Assembly (NCBI GenBank): GCA_002103105.1
Contig: DAAY01000008.1
Span: 1-64,000 of the forward strand
Direction: 5' to 3'
Source of the DNA: Candidatus Gastranaerophilales bacterium HUM_1
Lineage (GTDB): Bacteria > Cyanobacteriota > Vampirovibrionia > Gastranaerophilales > Gastranaerophilaceae
DNA: 64,000 bases
In this document: one piece after another, positions 44,208 through 52,281 of the stretch
Layout: each line of letters starts with the position of its first letter
Position numbering within the stretch: the stretch's first letter is position 1
Position numbers and translations under genes: made by a program
The notes under the pieces: generated by a model
Seen by the model: the letters and a program-made list of their open reading frames with translations, nothing else
Database searches by the model: none
What the model was told of the DNA's origin: nothing

Positions 44208-44375
44208 TTAAATTTTAGATATTTTCAATTTTTCTATGACCCCATTGAAAAATGTTTTAGAATTTTTCGTTTCGGGTTTAATAGATTTGATTTCTGCTGT
44301 TAGTGTTACAGGATTTTTCGTTCTAATTTTGTTGGAGTAAATTGATTTAACTTCTTTAATCACTGATTTATTCAT
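44208..44375 (-). CDS. Small basic protein, 55 residues
   Basis: ATG 44375 to TAA 44208-44210: MNKSVIKEVKSIYSNKIRTK followed by KNP..TLTAEIKSIKPETKN and ending LKISKI. AAGAGG lies about 11 bases upstream. It follows ilvB on the same strand and ends exactly next to the stop of the convergent PurN-like gene. Strongly Lys/Ser/Asn-rich. Nothing recognisable; accepted because of the ribosome binding site and neat packing. Confidence 0.45.
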   Translation of the reverse strand: MNKSVIKEVKSIYSNKIRTKNPVTLTAEIKSIKPETKNSKTFFNGVIEKLKISKI

Positions 44376-44428
44376 TATTGTTCAAGCCTCTTTCACAGGG
44401 TAATTCATCTCTTATAATCAAATGCTAT

Positions 44429-46060
44429 CTATAATAGCTCCATAGGTTCAACCACAAAATCCACAACAAATGGACCTTCGGTTGAAAAAGCACAAGTTAA
44501 AGCTTCTTCAATTTCATCTATTGAAGCAACTCTCCTTGAGCCAATTCCATAACTTTCAGCTAGTTTCAAAAAGTCAGGGTTAGAAATTTTTGTTTCACAG
44601 TATCTTCCACCAAAAGATTTTTCCTGCAATTGGCGAACCATACCTAAATATCCATTATTTAAAATCATAATTTTTACATTCAAATTATAATCTTTACAAA
44701 CGGCAAGTTCTTCTAAATTCATCTGGAATGAACCATCTCCAGAAATACATACAATAGTTTTATCTGGTTTTGCAATAGCAGCACCAATTCCCGCAGGGAA
44801 GCCAAAACCCATTGTACCAGAACCACCTGATAATAAAATTTTTCTATCTTTATTCAATGATAAATTTTGAACAGCCCACAACATATGTTGCCCAACTTCT
44901 GATGTAAAAATTATATCTTTATCTTTTGTAAACTTTTCTATATGTTGAATAACTTCAAATGAATGCAACATATTAGATATTTTCTTATTTGGAGTATTCA
45001 AACTTCGTAATCCTTGGGCTTTCTCAAGCCATGGGCTAAAATCTACTGATTTTGGCATCTTATTCAACGTAGATAAAAAATCACTCACATCCGCACAAAT
45101 TGAATCAACCCCATCAATAACCCTTCCTATTTCCAAAGGATTTATATCAACCTGAATAAACTTTTCAGCGAGATTGCAATCTTTAAACATGCAAGTAATT
45201 CTATCATTAAATCTTGCCCCTAAAGAAATTATCAAATCTGAATCTTTTAAAATCTGATTTGCAGCTTTCTCACCAAAAATTCCAATCATGCCAAAATAAT
45301 TTTGACTATTCTGAGGGAATGTTCCAACACCCATCATTGTCGCAACAACAGGAATATTTAATGAATTTGAAAGAGCAAACAACTCTTCCTCTGCCCCAGA
45401 ATGGGCAACTCCGCCACCTGTAACAATTACTGGTCTTTTTGAATTATTAATTCTATTAAAAATTCGTTCAACATCTTGTTTTGAACATTCTAAGCTCTCA
45501 GAATTAAAACTTACATTATCTGCTTTATACTCAACAAATTCTCCAAAAACATTCTTTGATAAGTCAACTACAACAGGGCCTTTTTTACCAGACATTGCAA
45601 TCGCAAAAGCTTCCTTTAAAGTTGATTGCAACTCTCTAGCATCAGTAACTTGGAAAACTTTTTTTGTACAAGATTTCGTAATATCACAAATATTAGCCTC
45701 TTGAAACGCATCTTTCCCTATTAAATTTTTGAAAACTTGACCAGTTAAAACAACAACGGGAAAACCATCCAGATAAGCATTCACAATACCTGATACAGTA
45801 TTCGTAGCTCCTGGACCTGAAGTTACTAGTGCAACTCCACATTTGCCAGTCACTCTTGCATAACCTTCTGCGGCATGTACTGCAGATTGTTCATGTCGAA
45901 CCAAAACATGTTTTATCTCTGATTGACGATACAATTCATCATACAAATCCAAAACAATTCCACCAGGATAGCCAAAAATAGTATCAACACCCAACGCTCT
46001 AAGGGTATCGATAATAACCTTTGCACCTTTCTTTGTTTGAATTTCGTCTTTAATAAACAT
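44429..46060 (-). CDS. ilvB: Acetolactate synthase, catalytic subunit
   Basis: ThDP enzyme condensing two pyruvate (or pyruvate and 2-oxobutyrate) for branched-chain amino acids. 543 residues: catalytic Glu in VRHEQSAVHAAEGYAR, FAD-type middle domain, ThDP motif GDGSFQMNLEELAV...MILNN. Start ATG 46060 (MFIKDEIQTKKG) with AGGGTG upstream; a longer frame to 46123 would run back into the preceding terminator. No ilvN regulatory-subunit gene follows, in contrast to many genomes; a 55-residue gene does instead. Confidence 0.92.
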   Translation of the reverse strand: MFIKDEIQTKKGAKVIIDTLRALGVDTIFGYPGGIVLDLYDELYRQSEIKHVLVRHEQSAVHAAEGYARVTGKCGVALVTSGPGATNTVSGIVNAYLDGFPVVVLTGQVFKNLIGKDAFQEANICDITKSCTKKVFQVTDARELQSTLKEAFAIAMSGKKGPVVVDLSKNVFGEFVEYKADNVSFNSESLECSKQDVERIFNRINNSKRPVIVTGGGVAHSGAEEELFALSNSLNIPVVATMMGVGTFPQNSQNYFGMIGIFGEKAANQILKDSDLIISLGARFNDRITCMFKDCNLAEKFIQVDINPLEIGRVIDGVDSICADVSDFLSTLNKMPKSVDFSPWLEKAQGLRSLNTPNKKISNMLHSFEVIQHIEKFTKDKDIIFTSEVGQHMLWAVQNLSLNKDRKILLSGGSGTMGFGFPAGIGAAIAKPDKTIVCISGDGSFQMNLEELAVCKDYNLNVKIMILNNGYLGMVRQLQEKSFGGRYCETKISNPDFLKLAESYGIGSRRVASIDEIEEALTCAFSTEGPFVVDFVVEPMELL

Positions 46061-46122
46061 GTACACCCTAATCCTAAGTCTGATACATTTAATGGTATCA
46101 CATAATAATATCACGGGCAACA

Positions 46123-46162
46123 AAAAAGGAGGAAATTTACATTGATAAAAATCCTCCTTTTT
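46123..46162 (-). terminator. Terminator of the exported coiled-coil protein operon
   Basis: A perfect 11-bp stem AAAAAGGAGGA (46123-46133) / TCCTCCTTTTT (46152-46162). In the minus direction it lies just after the stop of the gene at 46185, upstream of ilvB. Confidence 0.85.
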
Positions 46163-46184
46163 ATATTAAATTATTTTGAAAAAA

Positions 46185-46670
46185 CTATTTTCCAATTAAA
46201 GTATTCCAAGCATCTCTTTTCTTTTGCATTTCTTTTTGGTTAGCTTTTTGTCTTGATTGAAAATCTTTCTTAGCTTGTTCATGTTGTTTTTGCCACTCTT
46301 GTTTTTTCTTTTCTAAAGCCTTTTGGTTAGCTTCCTGTCTTGCTTGAGCATCTTTTTTAGCTTGTTCTTGTTGCTTTTGCCATTCTTGCTTTTTCTTTTC
46401 TACGGCTTTTTGGTGAGCTTCTTGTTGTTTTTTTAATTCTTGTTTTTTCTTTTCAATAGCTTGTTGGTGAGCTTTCTTTTGTTGTTCGTAAGCTTTTTGA
46501 CGTTCTTGTTGTCTTTTTTGAGCTTCTTTTTGAGCGTTTGTTAAGGATTGTTCTCGTTGACCAACTTTATTTGCAGCATTATTCAATGCATCAGATAAAG
46601 TTCCAGCGTTAGCCGCAGCCCCTAATGATAAAACTGATACTGCCATAAGAGCAACTAATAATTTTTTCAT
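46185..46670 (-). CDS. Exported Lys/Gln-rich coiled-coil repeat protein
   Basis: 161 residues. Signal peptide MKKLLVALMAVSVLSLGAAA (cleavage after ANA). The rest is almost wholly helical: two near-identical 29-residue units of the type AnQKALEKKKQEWQKQ plus HEQAKKDFQSRQK, with shorter versions before and after. Composition is Lys, Gln, Glu, Ala. Probably a periplasmic or surface filament/coiled coil. The start overlaps the previous gene's stop by four bases (ATGA). No enzymatic role is evident. Confidence 0.8.
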   Translation of the reverse strand: MKKLLVALMAVSVLSLGAAANAGTLSDALNNAANKVGQREQSLTNAQKEAQKRQQERQKAYEQQKKAHQQAIEKKKQELKKQQEAHQKAVEKKKQEWQKQQEQAKKDAQARQEANQKALEKKKQEWQKQHEQAKKDFQSRQKANQKEMQKKRDAWNTLIGK

Positions 46671-46996
46671 TTACTTTCTCCTTTCACATAATCAGGAAAC
46701 CTTGTTTCCAGTTTATTCCTTTTTACCTCTAACCTACTTTTTAAATATTCAAGTTCTCTTTCTTGCTTTTGTTTCTTGAGATTTTGCTTTTTCAAATTCT
46801 TATTATTCTTTATATATTTTTTAGAACGACTTTGAAGAGCTTTTTGTTCATTTTTTTCAGATTTGGTCATTTGAGAGTTTGCAACATCTTGAGAAATTTC
46901 AATTCCTTGAGTTGATACTACGGGTTCAGGAGCCTTCTTCGCAAAACAAGGGACTCCTAACAATACACAAACAATAATCAAAACAAACGACTTCAT
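46667..46996 (-). CDS. Small exported basic coiled-coil protein
   Basis: 109 residues from ATG 46996. Signal peptide MKSFVLIIVCVLLGVPCFA, then KKAPEPVV and a Lys-rich helical part (KKYIKNNKNLKKQNLKKQKQ) ending EVKRNKLETRFPDYVKGESK. The Cys in GVPC is not a good lipobox, so ordinary signal peptidase is more likely. The longer frame to 47059 overlaps rph. Coupled by ATGA to the downstream coiled-coil repeat gene; both could be part of one envelope structure (inference). Confidence 0.7.
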   Translation of the reverse strand: MKSFVLIIVCVLLGVPCFAKKAPEPVVSTQGIEISQDVANSQMTKSEKNEQKALQSRSKKYIKNNKNLKKQNLKKQKQERELEYLKSRLEVKRNKLETRFPDYVKGESK

Positions 46997-47018
46997 ATAC
47001 TGAACATTACCCCCAAAA

Positions 47019-47714
47019 TTAATACATTTCAATAATTTTTTGAATCCCATCTCGTGCAACTTGAAAAATTTCTAACATTTTTTCATATTCATAAGGCTCA
47101 CCCTCAGCAGTTGTTTGAAACTCAATAATTTTACCACTCTTTGTTAATACAACATTTGAATCAACTTGAGCATGAGAATCTTCAGCATAATTCAAATCCA
47201 AACGAACATCCCCATCAACAATTCCCGCAGAAATTGCACCAATCGGCTCGATGATAGGATTTTCTTTCAATGTTCCATCTGCTAACAATTTTTCAACTGC
47301 ATCAGAAAGAGCAACAAAACCACCGCAAATACTAGCTGTTCTTGTTCCTCCATCTGCTTGAATAACATCCGCATCAATTGTTATAGTTAAATCTGACATT
47401 TTTTCTAAATCTACACATGCTCTTAAACTTCTACCTATCAAACGCTGAATTTCTTGAGTTCGTCCAGAAATTTTGGTTCTTTCCCTTTGGCATCTTGTTG
47501 AAGTTGACGATGGCAAAAGTGAATATTCCGCAGTTAACCAACCCCTTTTATCTTCTTTGTCCATCCATTTTGGCTTACCGATTTCGACTGATGCAGTCGT
47601 TATAACTTTTGTATCCCCAAATTCTACCAAAACAGAGCCAAGAGCATGCTTTGTATAATTTCTCGTAAATTTAACTTCCCTTGTTTCATTATTCTTACGA
47701 TTTTCTAATCTCAT
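47019..47714 (-). CDS. rph: Ribonuclease PH
   Basis: Phosphorolytic 3'-exoribonuclease trimming tRNA 3' ends. 231 residues: GSVLVEFGDTKVITTASVE, RGWLTAEYSLLPSST, RTQEIQRLIGRSLRA, DADVIQADGGTRTASI, the phosphate/RNA-binding motifs of the PH domain. Slightly shorter than E. coli (238). Followed after 22 bases by the exported coiled-coil gene. Confidence 0.97.
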   Translation of the reverse strand: MRLENRKNNETREVKFTRNYTKHALGSVLVEFGDTKVITTASVEIGKPKWMDKEDKRGWLTAEYSLLPSSTSTRCQRERTKISGRTQEIQRLIGRSLRACVDLEKMSDLTITIDADVIQADGGTRTASICGGFVALSDAVEKLLADGTLKENPIIEPIGAISAGIVDGDVRLDLNYAEDSHAQVDSNVVLTKSGKIIEFQTTAEGEPYEYEKMLEIFQVARDGIQKIIEMY

Positions 47715-47738
47715 ACTTAATTCTCCTTATAAAACAAT

Positions 47739-47957
47739 CTAAACGTCATAATCCCACATATAAATTTGTCCACAATAACGACAAACAGCATGTTCATTCA
47801 TGAACTGCAAATCTGGAACAAAAACATACCCGTCAACAGTAATTTCGATTTCATTTTTATCGTTATACCGTTGAGAAAACTGTTTGTCCCCATGATAATC
47901 AGGCGAAAACATCAATTCAAATTTATCAACAGATTTACAATTTTTGCAAATAAACAT
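47739..47957 (-). CDS. Small zinc-ribbon protein of unknown function
   Basis: 72 residues with CKNC (4-7) and CRYC (about 59-62), which suit one zinc site; the middle GYVFVPDLQFMNEHAVCRYC resembles short rubredoxin-like or zinc-ribbon proteins. Located 24 bases upstream of rph and five bases after the membrane protein gene on the same strand, so probably in their operon. No catalytic motif. Confidence 0.75.
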   Translation of the reverse strand: MFICKNCKSVDKFELMFSPDYHGDKQFSQRYNDKNEIEITVDGYVFVPDLQFMNEHAVCRYCGQIYMWDYDV

Positions 47958-47962
47958 CTAAA

Positions 47963-48910
47963 TTAATCCTCTTTTTCATACCTTGATTTTCTAGAAACAC
48001 GTCTTACAGGCTTTGAAACAACAATTTCAGCCTCTGCACCTTTTACATCAGACAAATTTTTATACCACAAAGACCAACAAATACTCCTTATTGGCAATGT
48101 TAAACCACTAATTATCATTCCCAAAACAGAAACAAATATTGTTTTAGAAATCATTTCATTTGTAATAATTGGTTGATTTGCATGAACTAAAATTTTATTA
48201 ACTAAATCCAACGGAATTAAATTAGAAATAAAATTAAAAATAGAACTTGCACTTGCTGTCAAATTTAAATAATCAAAAACAACCGTAATTCCCTCAGTCA
48301 AAATATACATAGAGAAAAAGCCAAGAACAGCCATCAAAATAAATGTTCTAGCCCAATTACCTTTAACAAGTAAAAAACTACGTTTAAAAATATCCGTAAT
48401 AGATAAATCTGGTTCAAATGTAAAAACCTGAAAAACTAAAATAAAATAAATCCAAAGTACAAATCCAGGAATTATAAAAAATATACTTGACCCCAAAGAC
48501 ATCAAAACACTCAAAATAATTAAAAATCCAATGTATTTCCAGCCCCTTTGAGTTGCAACTTCATTATGAGAATCCAAGTCATAAACTTTTCCCGTAGTTA
48601 CAGCACCCTCTGTCATTGAGTTCAATGCAACATACGCAACCATATAATCCCAAAAGGCTTTTGCGAAAATTAAAAGTCCAGGAATTGCCAAAAGTAAAAT
48701 CATTAATAATGCAACAGCAGGACTATCGGCTTTTTGAACAACCTTATCTGCAAAACCTAAAGACAAACCAAAGGATAATGCAATACCAATAACCTGCCCA
48801 AACACTGGGAATAACATATAAAGTAAAAATTTATCGATATTAGAAAAATAAATTTTTATTCCTTCCCAAAGAATAAAGAAAATACTATTTTTTAATTTAT
48901 ATTTGGACAT
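47963..48910 (-). CDS. Multi-pass inner membrane protein, unknown
   Basis: 315 residues with about six hydrophobic segments: 30-50 (LLYMLFPVFGQVIGIALSFG), 66-92 (ALLMILLLAIPGLLIFAKAF), 120-165 (FLIILSVLMSLGSSIFFIIP...), 185-205 (ILMAVLGFFSMYILTEGI), 262-280 (IFVSVLGMIISGLTLPI). C-terminal tail basic (KPVRRVSRKSRYEKED). The layout resembles membrane domains of the glycerophosphodiesterase/DUF975-like group, but I cannot assign it. First gene of the run toward rph, divergent from the PHP gene. Confidence 0.75.
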   Translation of the reverse strand: MSKYKLKNSIFFILWEGIKIYFSNIDKFLLYMLFPVFGQVIGIALSFGLSLGFADKVVQKADSPAVALLMILLLAIPGLLIFAKAFWDYMVAYVALNSMTEGAVTTGKVYDLDSHNEVATQRGWKYIGFLIILSVLMSLGSSIFFIIPGFVLWIYFILVFQVFTFEPDLSITDIFKRSFLLVKGNWARTFILMAVLGFFSMYILTEGITVVFDYLNLTASASSIFNFISNLIPLDLVNKILVHANQPIITNEMISKTIFVSVLGMIISGLTLPIRSICWSLWYKNLSDVKGAEAEIVVSKPVRRVSRKSRYEKED

Positions 48911-48962
48911 AAAGCCTCCTTTGTTGTATCATAATTTTATTACAAATATATTTAGAAAAACA

Positions 48963-49589
48963 ATGAAAAATTACAAAGAATTAATAAAGGGAATTACGAG
49001 AGAAGATTTTGAAAAAGGATTAGTGAATTTACATATCCATTCAAGATATTCCGACGGGAAAGCAACATTCAAAGACCTTGTAGAACAAGCAAAAGCCAAG
49101 GGCTTAAAATATTTTGCAATCACAGACCACAACACAATTCAAGGGCATATTGAAAACCCAAATACCGATGCTATTTCTGGGGTTGAATTTGATGTTTGGC
49201 ACAAATATATATTCTTGCACTTATTAGCTTATGGAATAGATTTGAATAACGAAAAGATGAAAAAATTCTATTCAAAAGACAAGCGAGGAACAGAAGCAGA
49301 CATTGTGAGAATTTTTTCTCAAAGGAACTTAAAAGAACTTATTGAAGCTATCCATGAAGCGGGCGGTATTGCCGTTTTAGCACATCCATGCTGTTGCTGG
49401 GCATTATCAATGGATAAATTTGTAAAAGATTTAGTAGAAATGGGCTTAGACGGGATAGAAGTTTTTTATCCATACCCAAGATGGAGAAAATATATAAAAT
49501 TTTCTTCCCCAGATAGTATAGAAAAAATCGCAGATAAATACCACCTGATAAAAACAGGTGGCACTGATTGTCATGAAGAAAAGTTGTAA
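48963..49589 (+). CDS. PHP-domain metal-dependent phosphoesterase
   Basis: 208 residues from ATG 48963 (MKNYKELI). PHP motifs with metal ligands are in order: NLHIHSRYSDG, AITDHNT, GVEFDV, VLAHPCCCW, GGTDCHEE. These resemble the YciV/RNase AM-like phosphoesterases acting on nucleotides or RNA 5' ends, but this protein is shorter (about 280 is usual). The open frame upstream to 48903 overlaps the divergent gene start, so the shorter start is used. Weak ribosome binding site. Confidence 0.85.
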   Translation: MKNYKELIKGITREDFEKGLVNLHIHSRYSDGKATFKDLVEQAKAKGLKYFAITDHNTIQGHIENPNTDAISGVEFDVWHKYIFLHLLAYGIDLNNEKMKKFYSKDKRGTEADIVRIFSQRNLKELIEAIHEAGGIAVLAHPCCCWALSMDKFVKDLVEMGLDGIEVFYPYPRWRKYIKFSSPDSIEKIADKYHLIKTGGTDCHEEKL

Positions 49590-49590
49590 A

Positions 49591-50589
49591 TTACCTATAC
49601 CACGGATAATCACTTGAATATCGCCAACCATTACGCCTTAATTTTTCAGCACAATACAACCCCTTTCCTCTAGTTTTGCAATCTGCATTAATTTCTTCAT
49701 CTGACAAACCATATCCAAATGGAACAACGGCACCACTTTGAAGCCTAATAAACATAAAAACATCGTTTCCAAAACGATTTGGAGGAGATGATGCGTTTAC
49801 ATCTACAATTATTCCATTTTTACCAAAATAACGTGTATCATAAGCCCCATCTGAACCATCTGATCCTCCATTATTTATTATTGAATACAAAATACCATCA
49901 TTTGTAATAAATGGATAACGACCATTAAAATTAATCCAAGTATAACCACCAGTTCCATCATTCTTTTTCCATGGGACGGAACTTTTATAATTACATGTGC
50001 TGTATGTTTCGCAAAATACCGCAATATTCATATATGGTGCAAAATAAAGTTTAACATAATCTTTAATCGATAATGAAGAATCCCAAGTTTCATAATCTTC
50101 ATTATCGATTGTAGAAAGTTTTATTGCTTGGTTTAAAACAGAATGAGCTTTTTTAACATTAGCAATTTTTGCGTCTCTATCTGCCTTAGATATAAGGGTA
50201 GGTAAAGTCATAGCCGCAACAACACCAATTATACCGAGAGTTATTAGGACTTCGGCTAAAGTGAATGCACATTGTTTAATTATGTTACTCTTAACAGGTT
50301 TCAAAAACTCGAGGTTAGCAAAAGATAAACCCCTCTCCCCTACCCCCTCTTCCCTTGGAGAGGGGAAATTGCATATGCGTTCAGTTTGAGATTCCGAAAC
50401 TAGTTTAGGATGACAGAAGGCTCCTACTTCCTCCTCTCCTTGGGGAGAGGATTGAGGTGAGGGGTTTATCCCTACGCCAACAGCCAGAGATCCTTCGCTT
50501 TGCTCTGGATGACGTAATTTTTTATGATTAATTGTCATTCCGAACTTGTTTCGGAATCCCCTTAACTTTATTTTTCCACAATGGAACAA
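49591..50589 (-). CDS. Type IV pilin-like protein with repeat-invaded 5' end
   Basis: The conserved part (to about 50290) is a normal pilin-like protein: KQCA before FTLAEVLITLGIIGVVAAMT, then a globular domain ending YCAEKLRRNGWRY and SSDYPWYR. Upstream the frame is open for another about 95 codons, but they are made of dispersed repeats (50331-50560) and give a Gly/Pro/Ser-rich, unlikely leader. A TTG at 50304 could give a short normal leader (MKPVKSNIIKQCA). The strong site AAAGGAG and ATG 50677 (MVKLNNSLKT) lies one frame away because of a run of nine G; with eight G the frame would be continuous. It follows dedA. May be silent or phase-variable. Confidence 0.65.
   Translation of the reverse strand: MFHCGKIKLRGFRNKFGMTINHKKLRHPEQSEGSLAVGVGINPSPQSSPQGEEEVGAFCHPKLVSESQTERICNFPSPREEGVGERGLSFANLEFLKPVKSNIIKQCAFTLAEVLITLGIIGVVAAMTLPTLISKADRDAKIANVKKAHSVLNQAIKLSTIDNEDYETWDSSLSIKDYVKLYFAPYMNIAVFCETYSTCNYKSSVPWKKNDGTGGYTWINFNGRYPFITNDGILYSIINNGGSDGSDGAYDTRYFGKNGIIVDVNASSPPNRFGNDVFMFIRLQSGAVVPFGYGLSDEEINADCKTRGKGLYCAEKLRRNGWRYSSDYPWYR
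50331..50368. repeat. GC-rich repeat, identical to 9654-9691
   Basis: 38 identical bases (starts CCCTCTCCCCTACCCCCTC, ends GGAGAGGGGAAA). Here it lies within the 5' part of a pilin-like gene. Confidence 0.85.
50388..50415. repeat. Dispersed palindromic repeat, ATTCCGAAAC type, copy 1
   Basis: GAGATTCCGAAACTAGTTT followed by AGGATGACA. It is similar, in reverse orientation, to 50533-50560. Read as protein on the minus strand it gives HPKLVSESQ, a pattern I have often seen as a sign of such repeats. Confidence 0.65.
50433..50464. repeat. GC-rich palindromic repeat copy
   Basis: CCTCTCCTTGGGGAGAGG, followed by ATTGAGGTGAGGGG. Same family as the copies at 9249 and 25522. Confidence 0.7.
50484..50513. 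repeat. Dispersed palindromic repeat, CCAGAG/CTCTGG type
   Basis: CCAGAG (50484-50489) and CTCTGG frame a short hairpin and GATGACG follows. Translated on the minus strand it reads RHPEQSEGS, another common repeat-derived peptide. Confidence 0.6.
50533..50560. repeat. Dispersed palindromic repeat, ATTCCGAAAC type, copy 2 (inverted)
   Basis: TGTCATTCCGAACTTGTTTC followed by GGAATCCC, containing the palindrome TTCCGAA/TTCGGAA. Inverted relative to 50388-50415. Confidence 0.65.
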
Positions 50590-50638
50590 GCGGTTACCAT
50601 CCGCTAGAACATCGGTTATTAAAGTCTTTAAGAGGTTA

Positions 50639-50647
50639 CCCCCCCCC
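50639..50647 (-). other. Nine-base homopolymer (G9 on the coding strand), candidate phase-variation tract
   Basis: Plus strand C50639-C50647. It lies 10 codons after ATG 50677, which has AAAGGAGA eight bases upstream. With nine G the frame meets TAA at once (ACA GGG GGG GGG TAA). With eight it reads on, in frame, into the pilin-like ORF ending at 49591. Confidence 0.6.
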
Positions 50648-50696
50648 TGTTTTCAAGCTATTGTTGAGTTTTACCATAATTCTATCTCCTTTATTA

Positions 50697-51317
50697 TTAA
50701 CTTTCTTTCAAATGTTTTACGTGTTTGTAAACATAAATTCCACCCAAAATTACAACTGCAATAATTATCACTGCATCAAATTTATGCCATATTGATTTTA
50801 ATTTGTCGATATGTTCGCCAAGCTTTACACCAACATAAACTAACACATAACTCCAAATTAAAGAACCTAGGAACGTTAAAGAAAAGAATGCTCTTTTTCT
50901 TGCTTTCAAAATACCTGCAGGCAAAGAAATAAATGTTCTTATAACTGGTAACATTCTGCATAAGAAAAATGCCCAATCACCGTATTTATCAACCCATTTA
51001 TCAGCTTCATCCAAATCCTTTTTTGAAACTAATAAGTATTTTCCATACTTTTCAAAAAATTTACGACCTCCGAAATAGCCCAAATAATAAGAAGGCAATG
51101 AACCCAAAACACAACCAATAGCACCCGCAAATGCTGCAGCGTGAAAACCCATTTCACCTTTGCTTACCAAATATCCCGCAAAAGGCAAAACAGCCTCTGA
51201 TGGCAAAGGAATATTACATGACTCTATTGCCATTAAAATTGATATTCCAGCAGGCCCAAAATGCGTAATAACACTTTCTATCCAACTAATTAATCCAGCT
51301 AATATACTATCCAACAT
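50697..51317 (-). CDS. dedA: DedA-family membrane protein
   Basis: 206 residues, VTT/SNARE-associated fold. DedA proteins act in lipid-carrier (undecaprenyl phosphate) flipping and membrane homeostasis. Signatures: MAIESCNIPLPSEAVLPFAGYL (re-entrant loop with Glu), GSLPSYYLGYFGGRKF, FFLCRMLPVIRTFISLPAGI (the Arg/Pro motif), and four or five helices. The pilin-like gene's strong start signal stands 20 bases after its stop. Confidence 0.9.
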   Translation of the reverse strand: MLDSILAGLISWIESVITHFGPAGISILMAIESCNIPLPSEAVLPFAGYLVSKGEMGFHAAAFAGAIGCVLGSLPSYYLGYFGGRKFFEKYGKYLLVSKKDLDEADKWVDKYGDWAFFLCRMLPVIRTFISLPAGILKARKRAFFSLTFLGSLIWSYVLVYVGVKLGEHIDKLKSIWHKFDAVIIIAVVILGGIYVYKHVKHLKES

Positions 51318-51420
51318 AATTTTCTCTCCCTAAAAATTTTCACCTGCTAGTATAGCATAAACTAAATAATATTTTTATAGTAAAATAGAGATTAGTTAGG
51401 GATATATAAGGAGAATTTTT

Positions 51421-52257
51421 ATGCTAAGAGGACCTTTTTTAGATAGATCATGGATGGCTCAAAATCCTAATTATGACTCATCAAATATTGTTATGTTAGG
51501 ACTCCCATTCGATGGAACGGTTTCTTATCGACCAGGGTCAAGGTTTGCACCAGAACAAATTCGTCTAGCAAGTTGGGGTTTAGAAGAATATTCACCTATT
51601 TTTGATAGAGAATTGGAAGATGTAAATTTTCATGATGCGGGAGATTTAGAATTTCCTCTTGGCAATACTTATAAAACACTTGAACAAATAGAACAAAATG
51701 TTGAGGACATTTACCGTGATGGCAAAAGGGTTTTCGGTATTGGGGGAGAACATTTGGTAACATTACCAGAAGTTAAAGCCGTATCAAAATTTTATGATGA
51801 TTTAGCTGTTGTCCACTTTGATGCTCATACAGACTTGAGAGAAGAATATATGGGCGAAGAAATGTCACACAGTGCAGTAATTCGACATATTTCAAAATTC
51901 GTTAAACCAGAAAACATTAAACAAATCGGTATTCGCTCTGGGATGAAAGAAGAATGGGATTTTATGGCAAAGCATAATACATTGTGTAAATATTATGAGG
52001 ATTTAGATTCCTTAAAAACAAAAAATGTATTTGTAACTGTTGACCTTGATTGCCTTGATACATCAATTATGCCAGGGACAGGAACACCAGAGGTTGGAGG
52101 AATGAGCTTCAATGAGCTTGTGGGCTGGTTCAAATATTTGAAAGATTTTAATATCGTTGGTGCAGACGTTGTAGAACTTGCTCCAGATTATGATGCATCA
52201 GGAGCATCCACAGCAGTCGCAACAAAAGTTATACGTGAACTTTTAATGGCAATGTAG
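51421..52257 (+). CDS. speB: Agmatinase / arginase-family ureohydrolase
   Basis: 278 residues. Binuclear Mn site: GIGGEHLVTL (His), VHFDAHTDLREEY (Asp, His, Asp) and TVDLDCLDTSIMPGTGTPE (Asp, Asp). Overall architecture and GGxxxxE region match agmatinase, forming putrescine and urea. Related guanidino acid hydrolases cannot be ruled out. AAGGAG precedes ATG. ligA follows after 24 bases. Confidence 0.88.
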   Translation: MLRGPFLDRSWMAQNPNYDSSNIVMLGLPFDGTVSYRPGSRFAPEQIRLASWGLEEYSPIFDRELEDVNFHDAGDLEFPLGNTYKTLEQIEQNVEDIYRDGKRVFGIGGEHLVTLPEVKAVSKFYDDLAVVHFDAHTDLREEYMGEEMSHSAVIRHISKFVKPENIKQIGIRSGMKEEWDFMAKHNTLCKYYEDLDSLKTKNVFVTVDLDCLDTSIMPGTGTPEVGGMSFNELVGWFKYLKDFNIVGADVVELAPDYDASGASTAVATKVIRELLMAM

Positions 52258-52281
52258 GATTTTTAATAAAGAGAGAAATTT

